Shown here: positions 16,770 to 23,656 of the stretch, one piece after another
How positions within the stretch are numbered: the first letter of the stretch is position 1
Layout of the letters: each line of letters opens with the position of its first letter
Source: Bacteroidales bacterium
GTDB lineage: Bacteria > Bacteroidota > Bacteroidia > Bacteroidales > F082
Length of the DNA stretch: 64,000 nucleotides
Direction: 5' to 3'
NCBI GenBank assembly: GCA_023229135.1
Contig: JALNZT010000011.1
Span: forward strand, 1-64,000
Program-made: the position numbers and the translations under genes
Notes under the pieces: generated by a model
Databases searched by the model: none
What the model saw: only the letters and a program-made list of their open reading frames with translations
Told to the model about the DNA's origin: nothing

Positions 16770-17564
16770 ATGAAAAAAATCATTGCTTTACTTACAATTG
16801 CAGGTATGATGTCATTGGGAATCAGTAATATCATGTTTGCACAGGATACAGAACCTGACACGACTGCTGAAACAACTGCTATCAGTGAACCAGCAGTAGA
16901 AACTGTAGAAATGGTAACTGAGTCTCAACCTGAGACTTTTCACGAAGTCCTTAAGGATCAATTCATTCAAGGTGGTCCCGAATTTATGGGCATTGTTTTG
17001 CTTACCCTTATTTTTGGATTAGCAATCAGTATCGAAAGGATTATTTACCTGACACTCAGTACAACGAATACAAAAAAACTACTTACTAGTATTGAAGTAG
17101 CACTTAAAGATGAAGGTATAGAAAAGGCAAAAGATATCTGCCGCGACACCCGTGGTCCGGTTGCCAGTATTTTTTACCAAGGCTTGCTTCGTTATGATTC
17201 AGGCATTGATGAGGTAGAAAAGTCCATCGTATCTTACGGTTCAGTTATAACCGGACGCTTAGAAAGTGGTGTAAGCTGGATTTCACTCTTTATCGCACTT
17301 GCCCCTATGCTTGGGTTTATGGGTACGGTAATCGGTATGATTCAAGCTTTTGATGATATTGCCGCTGCCGGTGATATCTCTCCTCAAATTGTAGCAACCG
17401 GTATTAAAGTAGCTCTTTTGACGACTGTATTTGGACTTATCGTAGCTATTATTCTACAGATTTTTTATAATTACATCGTTTCAAAAATCGACAACCTTGT
17501 AAATGATATGGAAGACAGCTCGATTTCATTCATCGACATTGTGAGTAAACATTCCAAAAAATAA
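16770..17564 (+). CDS. exbB: MotA/TolQ/ExbB proton channel family protein
   Basis: A 264-residue inner-membrane protein of the ExbB/TolQ family that converts proton motive force into mechanical work on TonB-like partners. It starts with a signal-like hydrophobic segment (MKKIIALLTIAGMMSLG ... AQ), followed by an acidic, Thr/Glu-rich stretch, then three membrane helices (about 78-98, 170-192 and 210-235). The LESGVSWISLFIALAPMLGF-type region with GTVIGMIQAF is the conserved pore-lining part. The N-terminal extension is common in Bacteroidota members. It heads a four-gene operon with a small membrane protein and two ExbD-like proteins. TonB itself is not in the window. Confidence 0.92.
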   Translation: MKKIIALLTIAGMMSLGISNIMFAQDTEPDTTAETTAISEPAVETVEMVTESQPETFHEVLKDQFIQGGPEFMGIVLLTLIFGLAISIERIIYLTLSTTNTKKLLTSIEVALKDEGIEKAKDICRDTRGPVASIFYQGLLRYDSGIDEVEKSIVSYGSVITGRLESGVSWISLFIALAPMLGFMGTVIGMIQAFDDIAAAGDISPQIVATGIKVALLTTVFGLIVAIILQIFYNYIVSKIDNLVNDMEDSSISFIDIVSKHSKK

Positions 17565-17569
17565 TAACC

Positions 17570-17986
17570 ATGGTTGACAAATTATCAAAATATGTAGGCT
17601 GGGTGCTATATTTGTTGATGGCAGTGTCAGTAGTTTTGGCAATACTGTTCTACACAAATAATCTTGGGGAAGATTCTTTTATGAAATGGGGATATGTGCT
17701 TCTCATTGCCGGCGTTGTAATTGCAATTATTTCACCAGTTTACGGTTTTATATTGGCACCAAAAAATGCCATTAAATTATTACTAATCATAGGATTTGTT
17801 ATAGTTCTTGCCTTTATTTCCTACAGCATTGCAGGAAACTCATTTAGCGAAACCCGACTTCAAATATTAAACACTGATGCACACACTTCAAAGTTGGTAG
17901 GAATGGGATTAATTTTTACCTATTTTGCTGGAGGAGCTGCTTTTTTAGCCGTTATTTTCTCAAGTGTTATCAAACTATTTAAATAA
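17570..17986 (+). CDS. Small membrane protein inserted between exbB and exbD
   Basis: A 138-residue protein with about four membrane helices (around residues 9-28, 38-60, 67-87 and 108-135). It has few charged residues between helices and a Lys at the end. It is not recognised as a named family. It starts 5 nt after exbB and ends 6 nt before the first exbD gene, so it is an integral part of the operon, and similar unannotated genes are found at this position in other Bacteroidota ExbB-ExbD clusters as far as I recall. An accessory role in the energy-transducing complex is inferred from position only. Confidence 0.8.
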   Translation: MVDKLSKYVGWVLYLLMAVSVVLAILFYTNNLGEDSFMKWGYVLLIAGVVIAIISPVYGFILAPKNAIKLLLIIGFVIVLAFISYSIAGNSFSETRLQILNTDAHTSKLVGMGLIFTYFAGGAAFLAVIFSSVIKLFK

Positions 17987-17992
17987 ATAATT

Positions 17993-18568
17993 ATGGCTAG
18001 AAGATCATCACCCGAAATAAATGCGGGCTCAATGGCTGATATTGCGTTTCTTTTGTTGATTTTCTTCCTTGTTACAACGACTATGGATGTGGACTCAGGT
18101 ATTACACGCCGCCTTCCACCACCTGTAGAAAAACCTGATGAGGATATTAAAATCAATGCAAGAAACATCCTGAACGTGCTTGTCAATAAAAATGACCGCT
18201 TGCTGGTTGACGGCAAGCCCGGAGACATTCGTACGCTTAAAGATGTGGCCAAAAATTTTATGATCCCCGTTTTTCCGGATAATCCCCTGCATCCGGGAAC
18301 AGATCTTAAAACCATTGACCTCATTGGCGAAATACATACCAGCAAGGGCGTTATCTCCTTGAAAAATGACCGGGGAACATCCTACGATATGTATATTCAG
18401 GTACAAAATGAGCTGGCTCGTGCTTTTAACGAATTAAAGGACGAAATGTCACAAAGATATTTTGGAACTAAGTTCGATAATCTTACGAGAGAAGACGAAA
18501 TAAAAGCTATCAATGAGGCAGTTCCAGTACGTATCAGTGAAGCCGAACCAGAAAATATAGGAGACTAG
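17993..18568 (+). CDS. exbD: ExbD/TolR family protein (first copy)
   Basis: A 191-residue biopolymer transport protein. The N-terminus MARRSSPEINAGSMADIAFL leads into a single membrane helix (LLLIFFLVTTTM) with the conserved Asp (ADIAF) that carries protons in the ExbD/TolR family. The rest is a periplasmic domain with PPP near the membrane exit and about 150 residues of alpha/beta structure. It is longer than the usual ~140-residue ExbD because of an insert around DKNPLHPG-type sequence (VFPDNPLHPGTDLK). It sits 6 nt after the small membrane protein and 4 nt before the second exbD. Confidence 0.92.
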   Translation: MARRSSPEINAGSMADIAFLLLIFFLVTTTMDVDSGITRRLPPPVEKPDEDIKINARNILNVLVNKNDRLLVDGKPGDIRTLKDVAKNFMIPVFPDNPLHPGTDLKTIDLIGEIHTSKGVISLKNDRGTSYDMYIQVQNELARAFNELKDEMSQRYFGTKFDNLTREDEIKAINEAVPVRISEAEPENIGD

Positions 18569-18572
18569 TTTT

Positions 18573-19037
18573 ATGTCAAAATTCAAAACGAAAAAAGGTA
18601 AAGGTAGTCCGGCAATCAACACTTCATCCCTGCCCGACATTATCTTTATGCTACTGTTCTTCTTCATGGTAACAACCGTTATGCGAGAAGTTACAATGCG
18701 CGTAAAAGTGAAGCTTCCCACAGCTACTGAAGTGCAAAAATTGGAGAAAAAATCGCTTGTAATGTACATATACATGGGACCTCCTAACAACTCAGCGCTT
18801 TATGGCACTGAATCACGTATCCAGCTGAACGATCAGTTCTCACGCCTGGAAGACGTTGCTGAGTTTATTGCCCGCGAACGTGAAGCCAGAAACGAAGCCG
18901 ACCGTAACTTCCTGACTACTTCATTGAAGGTACACAACGAAACCAAAATGGGTATTGTTACTGATGTAAAGCAGGAACTCAGAAAAGCTGGTGCGTTTCG
19001 TATCAACTACTCCACCTTAAAAGGACAATCGAAATAA
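18573..19037 (+). CDS. exbD: ExbD/TolR family protein (second copy)
   Basis: A 154-residue ExbD/TolR protein. A basic N-terminus (KFKTKKGKGSPAINTSSLPD) is followed by one membrane helix (IIFMLLFFFMVTTVM) with the conserved proton-carrying Asp (LPDIIF), and a periplasmic domain that ends near INYSTLKGQSK. Two different ExbD proteins with one ExbB are typical for Bacteroidota and may form mixed dimers in the ExbB pore. The operon closes with a strong terminator at 19056. Confidence 0.92.
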   Translation: MSKFKTKKGKGSPAINTSSLPDIIFMLLFFFMVTTVMREVTMRVKVKLPTATEVQKLEKKSLVMYIYMGPPNNSALYGTESRIQLNDQFSRLEDVAEFIAREREARNEADRNFLTTSLKVHNETKMGIVTDVKQELRKAGAFRINYSTLKGQSK

Positions 19038-19055
19038 ATTTTCAAAATACTACTC

Positions 19056-19093
19056 AAGGCGTTACTTACTAAAAAAAGTAACGCCTTTTTTTT
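19056..19093 (+). terminator. Rho-independent terminator of the exbB-exbD operon
   Basis: A 12-bp perfect stem (AAGGCGTTACTT / AAGTAACGCCTT) has an 8-nt loop and is followed by eight T. It lies 18 nt after the second exbD stop. Confidence 0.92.
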
Positions 19094-19277
19094 GCCTATA
19101 ACTTACCACATCAGGTCAACTACCATCGCAATAGACTTTGTACCAGATCGTTTTATGATTCTCAGAGCATTAAAATAACTTCACATTATGCTGCAAAGAA
19201 TCCGAACGCGGCATCAAAGCTTTATCAGAAAACCTTGAATATCCTTTTCCAAAAAGACTACTTCTCCCACAAAACCT

Positions 19278-19285
19278 TAAATTTG
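19278..19285 (+). promoter_or_regulatory. TAnnTTTG promoter box directly before the M20 gene
   Basis: TAAATTTG ends 4 nt before the ATG at 19290. It is part of a 15-mer shared exactly with the M28 gene promoter. Transcription would start at or next to the start codon. Confidence 0.55.
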
Positions 19286-19289
19286 TGGC

Positions 19290-20435
19290 ATGAATCAATT
19301 CTATAGTATCAAAGAACTAACTGAATTTCGGCGTAAGCTGCACCAAAACCCGGAGCTTTCGGGCTGTGAAAAGCAGACTTCGGCTTTTATCAAAGCATTT
19401 GTTGCGCCACTAAATCCGGATCAAATTATTGAAAACATAGGCGGCCACGGACTGGCTTTGATTTTTAAAGGAAAAAAAGCAGGAAAGCGCTTACTTTTAC
19501 GGGCCGATATGGATGCTTTGCCAATCACGGAAAAGTCAACACTGGAGTATAAATCTCATAATGAAGGCGTTGCACACCTTTGTGGACACGATGGCCACAG
19601 CACAATTATGACCGGTGTAGCGATGCGGCTTGCCGAAAAACGACCACAAAAAGGCGAAGTAGTCTTGCTTTTTCAGCCAGCGGAGGAAACCGGCGAAGGT
19701 GCCGAAAAAGTGATTAACGATTCGAAATTCGCCCCTTTCAAACCCGATATTGCTTTTGCTTTGCATAATTTGCCCGGCTTTGCATTGAATACCATTGTTG
19801 TAAAAAAAGATACTTTTGCGGCAGCTTCGGTGGGCATAAAAATAAAGCTTAATGGCCGCACGGCGCATGCTTCACAGCCCGAAACCGGCCTAAGTCCCGC
19901 ATCGGCGCTGGCCGAAATAATCAGCAGCTACAACGAAATGGCAAAAAAATGGCAGCACAGCAAACGCTTTCAGCTGCTCACCATCACACATGCCAAGCTG
20001 GGTGAGGAGGCTTTTGGCACAGCACCAGGACAGGCCGAATGCTGGATTACAATTAGAAGTTTTGCAGACGATGACTTGCAGCAAATGGAACAGGAATGTG
20101 TGGAAGCCGCGCAAGAAATTACAGCAAAAACAAAACTCGAAATGGAATTTAGTCGCCACGAGCCTTTCCCGGCTACCGTAAACGACCCGGGAGCAACGGC
20201 CATGGTAGAAAAAGCGGCTTTGGAAAGCAAACTTAAAATTTATACGCTTGAAACGCCTTTTCGTTGGTCAGAAGATTTTGGCCAATTTGGCGCATGCAGC
20301 CCTATTGCGCTCTTTGGCATTGGCTCCGGCATCAATCAACCCGCTTTGCATAATCCTGATTTTGATTTTCCGGATGAAATAATCGAAGCAGCGGTTGATA
20401 CCTTTGTGCATATTTGCCGACAAGTCTGTGGATAA
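19290..20435 (+). CDS. M20 family amidohydrolase (IAA-amino acid / hippurate hydrolase type)
   Basis: A 381-residue di-metal hydrolase. The opening RRKLHQNPELSG is the standard N-terminal motif, so the start must be at 19290 or very close; the next in-frame ATG falls inside the active site (RADMDALPI). Metal-binding residues are seen in HLCGHDGHSTIM, PAEETGEGAEKV, the HNLPG segment and LHNPDFDFPDE. The family cleaves N-acyl amino acids such as N-acetyl or indole-acetyl conjugates; the substrate here is unknown. There is no signal peptide. The LOG gene starts 53 nt downstream with its own promoter box. Confidence 0.9.
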   Translation: MNQFYSIKELTEFRRKLHQNPELSGCEKQTSAFIKAFVAPLNPDQIIENIGGHGLALIFKGKKAGKRLLLRADMDALPITEKSTLEYKSHNEGVAHLCGHDGHSTIMTGVAMRLAEKRPQKGEVVLLFQPAEETGEGAEKVINDSKFAPFKPDIAFALHNLPGFALNTIVVKKDTFAAASVGIKIKLNGRTAHASQPETGLSPASALAEIISSYNEMAKKWQHSKRFQLLTITHAKLGEEAFGTAPGQAECWITIRSFADDDLQQMEQECVEAAQEITAKTKLEMEFSRHEPFPATVNDPGATAMVEKAALESKLKIYTLETPFRWSEDFGQFGACSPIALFGIGSGINQPALHNPDFDFPDEIIEAAVDTFVHICRQVCG

Positions 20436-20463
20436 AAGAGCGCTATAAAACCAGCCTAAAGTT

Positions 20464-20471
20464 TAACTTTG
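20464..20471 (+). promoter_or_regulatory. TAnnTTTG promoter box for the LOG-kinase-deaminase set
   Basis: TAACTTTG lies 17 nt upstream of the ATG at 20489, past the end of the M20 gene. The -33 element is not evident. Confidence 0.55.
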
Positions 20472-20488
20472 CCAGCCAAACAATTTTT

Positions 20489-21085
20489 ATGAAAACAATT
20501 TGTGTTTTTTGCGGAAGCAGCATGGGCTTCAATCCGATGTATCGCCAAGTGGCCGAAGATTTCGGAAAATTACTTGTTGATCAAAAGATTAGACTTGTTT
20601 ATGGCGGCGCTTCTGTGGGCTTGATGAATGTGCTGGCCAATGTGATGATTGAACAAGGCGGCCACGTAACCGGAATTATGCCGCAACACCTTATTGATAT
20701 TGAGGTGGCGCATACCGGCCTGCACGAAATGATTGTTGTGAATACTATGTCGGACCGCAAAACCCGCATGCTGGAGATGTCGGATGCGTTTGTGGCTTTG
20801 CCCGGTGGTTTTGGCACTTTAGATGAGATTTCGGAAGTGCTTACGATGACCCAGCTTCGACTGAGCGAAAAACCACTCGCACTGCTCAATGTTGGTGGCT
20901 ATTTTGATCATTTGTTGCGGTTTATGGATCATGGCGTGGCAGAGGGTTTTATCCGTGAAGAACACTGGAATTCGATCATTGTATCAGCGGATGTCAACAC
21001 ATTGCTAACGAAATTAGGAAATTTCGAAGCTGTTGATATGGCTAAGTGGATTAAAGCAATAAAAACAGAGAGCAATGACAAATAA
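20489..21085 (+). CDS. LOG family (TIGR00730) nucleotide 5'-monophosphate nucleosidase
   Basis: The start at 20489 gives a 198-residue protein opening MKTICVFCGSSMG, the family's usual N-terminus; an earlier ATG at 20414 would overlap the M20 gene. The catalytic and binding motif PGGFGTLDEI and the preceding SDRKTRMLEMSDAFVALPGG are intact. LOG proteins hydrolyse nucleoside 5'-monophosphates (AMP or cytokinin monophosphates) to the base and ribose 5-phosphate. The gene overlaps the next one by 11 nt. With the kinase and deaminase that follow it forms a probable nucleotide-salvage or clean-up operon. No link to plant hormone activity can be drawn from the sequence. Confidence 0.92.
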   Translation: MKTICVFCGSSMGFNPMYRQVAEDFGKLLVDQKIRLVYGGASVGLMNVLANVMIEQGGHVTGIMPQHLIDIEVAHTGLHEMIVVNTMSDRKTRMLEMSDAFVALPGGFGTLDEISEVLTMTQLRLSEKPLALLNVGGYFDHLLRFMDHGVAEGFIREEHWNSIIVSADVNTLLTKLGNFEAVDMAKWIKAIKTESNDK

Positions 21086-21647
21086 GGCGCAAATTGTTAT
21101 TGGAATAACAGGCACTTTAGGTGCCGGAAAAGGCACTATTGTGGACTATCTTGTCCGTGAAAAAGCTTTTTTGCATTATTCTGTGAGGTCGTTTTTGATT
21201 GAAATTATTGAAGCCAATGGCCAAGCCGTGAATCGCGACAGCATGACACTAACCGCCAACGCATTGCGCGCCGAACACAGCCCAAGTTATATTACAGACC
21301 AGCTTTATTTGCGCGCAGCCAAAAGCGGTAAAAACTGTGTGATAGAAAGTATTCGTACGCCGGGCGAGATAAAATCGCTGCGCAGCAAAGGCCAGTTTTA
21401 TCTTTGGGCGGTGGATGCCGACCCCAAAGTGCGCTACGAACGCATCAAACTGCGGCAGTCGGAAACAGATGCTGTGAGCTTTGAGACTTTCCGCAGCAAC
21501 GAAGCCCGCGAAATGCACTCAGACGACCCAAACAAACAAAATTTACAAGCCTGTATCGAGCAGGCCGATGAAGTTTTTGAAAACAATGGTGACATCGAAA
21601 AGCTTTACCAACAAGTTGAAAAAGCCCTAAAAAATATCCGCGAATGA
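21075..21647 (+). CDS. P-loop nucleotide kinase (dNMP kinase / dephospho-CoA-kinase-like)
   Basis: A 190-residue P-loop protein with a modified Walker A (GITGTLGAGKGTIVDYL) at residues 10-26, a lid-like region and SIRTPGEIKSLRSKG, followed by VDADPKVRYERIK. The layout is that of the small nucleotide kinases and dephospho-CoA-kinase-like ATPases. It overlaps the LOG gene by 11 nt and the dCMP deaminase gene by 4 nt (ATGA). Pairing with a dCMP deaminase makes a deoxynucleoside monophosphate kinase role plausible, but the phosphate acceptor cannot be read from the sequence. Confidence 0.8.
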   Translation: MTNKAQIVIGITGTLGAGKGTIVDYLVREKAFLHYSVRSFLIEIIEANGQAVNRDSMTLTANALRAEHSPSYITDQLYLRAAKSGKNCVIESIRTPGEIKSLRSKGQFYLWAVDADPKVRYERIKLRQSETDAVSFETFRSNEAREMHSDDPNKQNLQACIEQADEVFENNGDIEKLYQQVEKALKNIRE

Positions 21648-22153
21648 ATTCCAACGAACAACCCCAAAAGCCAGCCTATTTACGCCCTAGCTGGGACGAA
21701 TATTTTCTGAAACTGGCAGATTCCGTGGCCAGCAGAGCCACCTGTGATCGTGGCCGAAGTGGCTGCGTGATTGTGAAAGACCGACAAATTCTGGTGACAG
21801 GTTATGTTGGCTCTCCGCGCGGACTGGCACATTGTGATGATGTAGGTCATCTGATGAAAAAAACTGTACACGAAAATGGCAGCGTAACCCAACATTGTGT
21901 CCGTACGGTTCATGCCGAACAAAACGCGATTACACAAGCGGCACGTCGCGGTATTGCATTGGATAAAAGCACTTTATATTGTAGAATGACACCTTGCCGA
22001 ACCTGTGCCATGCTAATTATCAATTGCGGTATCGAGCGGGTGGTTTGCGAACGAAAATACCATGCCGGAGCAGAGTCAGAGGCTATGTTTAAAGAAGCCG
22101 GCGTTTTATTGGAGTTTATTCACGATGAGGTGCAGCAGTACGATCAGCAGTAA
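21644..22153 (+). CDS. dCMP deaminase family protein
   Basis: A 169-residue zinc deaminase. The zinc and catalytic residues are in VHAEQNAITQAARRG (His and Glu) and MTPCRTCAMLIINCGI (two Cys). RPSWDEYFLKLADSVASRATC and RGRSGCVIVKD (here DRGRSGCVIVKD) are typical of deoxycytidylate deaminases related to ComEB. The enzyme converts dCMP to dUMP, feeding thymidylate synthesis. It overlaps the kinase gene by 4 nt and is the last gene of the set. About 300 nt of AT-rich sequence follow. Confidence 0.93.
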   Translation: MNSNEQPQKPAYLRPSWDEYFLKLADSVASRATCDRGRSGCVIVKDRQILVTGYVGSPRGLAHCDDVGHLMKKTVHENGSVTQHCVRTVHAEQNAITQAARRGIALDKSTLYCRMTPCRTCAMLIINCGIERVVCERKYHAGAESEAMFKEAGVLLEFIHDEVQQYDQQ

Positions 22154-22436
22154 AATTGTTAAGCTAATAAACTGAATATTTCTGCTTATTATTTAGTCTT
22201 AAAAATTCACGAATTTTAGGGTTTAGTTTCTACGGAATAAACTTATGATCCTGAATAAACTTACCTATATATCAGCGCAAATATATTGTAACCTTTCTTT
22301 CAAGTATTGGCTACATTTTATTTTGAGGCGCTAGGAATTAAACACAATTTGAAATACGCGTTTTTTCAGGCAGACTTTCCCAAACCGTAGCGCTCATTTA
22401 TAAATAGCACGTGTTGTAAATCTGAAATAATACACG
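22154..22436. other. AT-rich intergenic stretch upstream of the toxin-antitoxin pair
   Basis: No coding frame with protein-like features was found. The stretch has a short inverted repeat, AAAATTC-AC-GAATTTT, near 22200 and ends in the promoter/operator of the toxin-antitoxin pair. Nothing else is recognisable. Confidence 0.5.
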
Positions 22437-22444
22437 TATTTTTG
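22409..22444 (+). promoter_or_regulatory. Promoter and candidate operator of the toxin-antitoxin operon
   Basis: The -7 box TATTTTTG (22437-22444) and a TTG at 22414-22416 are separated by 20 nt, the best two-element promoter in the window. An inverted repeat ACGTGT (22409) / ACACGT (22432) overlaps both boxes, as expected for autorepression by the RHH antitoxin. Confidence 0.6.
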
Positions 22445-22459
22445 TGAAAAAATAATCGT

Positions 22460-22714
22460 ATGAATACCAAATTAACTTTGACAATAGAAAAAGAGGTCAT
22501 TGAAATTGCAAAAAAATATGCAAAAGAAAAAGGACAAAGTCTTTCGGAAATGGTTGAAAACTATTTCAAGTTTATTACTGTCAAAAGAATGAAAATCAAG
22601 GAAAAACAACTTTCCCCTAAAGTTAGAAAATTAAGAGGAATCATTAAAACCGATGACAATTTTGATTACAAACAAATTTTAACCGAAGAACTTTCAAAAA
22701 AATATGGAGTATAA
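22460..22714 (+). CDS. DUF6364-type ribbon-helix-helix antitoxin
   Basis: An 84-residue protein. The first ~45 residues (MNTKLTLTIEKEVIEIAKKY ... GQSLSEMVENYFK) match the ribbon-helix-helix DNA-binding fold of DUF6364 antitoxins. The C-terminal half, with SPKVRKLRGIIK and a basic/acidic helix, is the likely toxin-binding part. The gene overlaps the PIN toxin gene by 11 nt, the standard antitoxin-then-toxin order. It should bind its own promoter, where an inverted repeat is seen. Confidence 0.85.
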   Translation: MNTKLTLTIEKEVIEIAKKYAKEKGQSLSEMVENYFKFITVKRMKIKEKQLSPKVRKLRGIIKTDDNFDYKQILTEELSKKYGV

Positions 22715-23135
22715 ACTTTTTGTAGATTCGGATGTAGTCATTGACTTTTTTACTGACCGAGAACCTCACGCAAACCCTGCGAGTGAACTTTTTGAACTAA
22801 GTGAACAAGGATATGTAAAATTGTATTTATCCGCTGTAAGCATCAATAACATTTACTATATCGTGAGGAGATTTTTAGGACACAAAAAAACGCTGGAAGT
22901 AGTTGAGACATTAACTGAAATGACTGAAATTGTTGGAACGACAAAAAAAGAGATTATTCAAGCATTAAAGAATAATTTCACAGACTATGAAGATTCTATC
23001 CAATATTCTTCTGCCTTAACGATTGTAGATTTGGATTTAATTATTACTCGGAATACAAAAGATTATAGAAATTCTTCAATTGCAGTTATGACACCATTAA
23101 ACTTTCTAAAAATGAAAGAAAAAAACGAGAGCTAA
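22704..23135 (+). CDS. PIN-domain toxin (VapC-like ribonuclease)
   Basis: A 143-residue PIN-domain protein. The acidic residues expected in the active site are present: FVDSDVVIDFF (first Asp residues), the NNIYYIVRR helix region, YEDSIQYSSA and the final acidic patch around LDLIITRNTKDYRNS. VapC toxins are Mg-dependent RNases that often cleave initiator tRNA or the sarcin-ricin loop; the target here is unknown. Its start lies inside the antitoxin gene. The stop codon is directly followed by the inverted-repeat element at 23136. Confidence 0.88.
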   Translation: MEYKLFVDSDVVIDFFTDREPHANPASELFELSEQGYVKLYLSAVSINNIYYIVRRFLGHKKTLEVVETLTEMTEIVGTTKKEIIQALKNNFTDYEDSIQYSSALTIVDLDLIITRNTKDYRNSSIAVMTPLNFLKMKEKNES

Positions 23136-23428
23136 TAACCTGAGCTCGACATAAAATTAATGGCTCAGACCGCTTATAAATAATTGGTTTCAAGCCTGCC
23201 TGACTGATTAGTACAGTCAGGGAATATTTGCGAAGGCATAGCGAGCTATGGCTAGCAGATATGACGCAGAAAACAGTTGTTTAGAAGTGGCAAATCCTGT
23301 GTTTTATTAAATAACCGCTCTACTTCTCTAAATTTTTTAAGCATAGCGAGCTATGCTTAAAAAATTTATATTGTATATCAGTCATTTAATGAAATCTGAG
23401 CTCCTTAATTTTAATCGAGCTCAGGTTA
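23136..23428. repeat. Hairpin-rich, MITE-like non-coding element with 14-bp terminal inverted repeats
   Basis: The ends are perfect inverted repeats, TAACCTGAGCTCGA (23136-23149) and TCGAGCTCAGGTTA (23415-23428), and the similarity continues imperfectly for about 20 bp inward (TAAAATTAA, then CTCAGA). Inside are CCTGACTG/CAGTCAGG (near 23200-23222), TTTAGAAGT/ACTTCTCTAAA flanking the middle, and two copies of GCATAGCGAGCTATG, one of them within a 19-bp palindromic arm pair at 23329-23368. No protein-coding frame was found. The length and structure resemble a MITE or REP-like element. No clear target-site duplication was seen. Confidence 0.6.
23329..23368. repeat. 19-bp arm palindrome inside the inverted-repeat element
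   Basis: The left arm TAAATTTTTTAAGCATAGC and its exact complement are separated by only GA. As RNA it would form a long stable hairpin with a small loop made from the centre bases. Its core GCATAGCGAGCTATG also occurs near 23235. Confidence 0.75.
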
Positions 23429-23656
23429 ATAATTAGGACGCTAAGCGGGTCGTTAAAATAGCTTTTAACAGAAACATTTTTTTCTACCATTGCTCAATAT
23501 CCTTCAAATCTTTTGATATTTTTGACGACCCAAGCGCAGAGAATCTTTTTGAAAAGAGCTATCCCTAAGGGATTTAGTCTGCCTGGCGTGCCTTGGCAGA
23601 AAGGTTCAACAGTCCTAAAAAAAGTGCGGGACAATCCAAATAAAAAAAGACCTGGT
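23429..23656. other. Non-coding stretch with a further inverted repeat
   Basis: No gene was found between the MITE-like element and the asparaginase-type gene. GCGGGTCGT (near 23446) is partly complementary to ACGACCCAAGC (near 23523), and ATCCCTAAGGGAT is a short palindrome near 23560. These may be further degraded repeat units. Confidence 0.45.
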
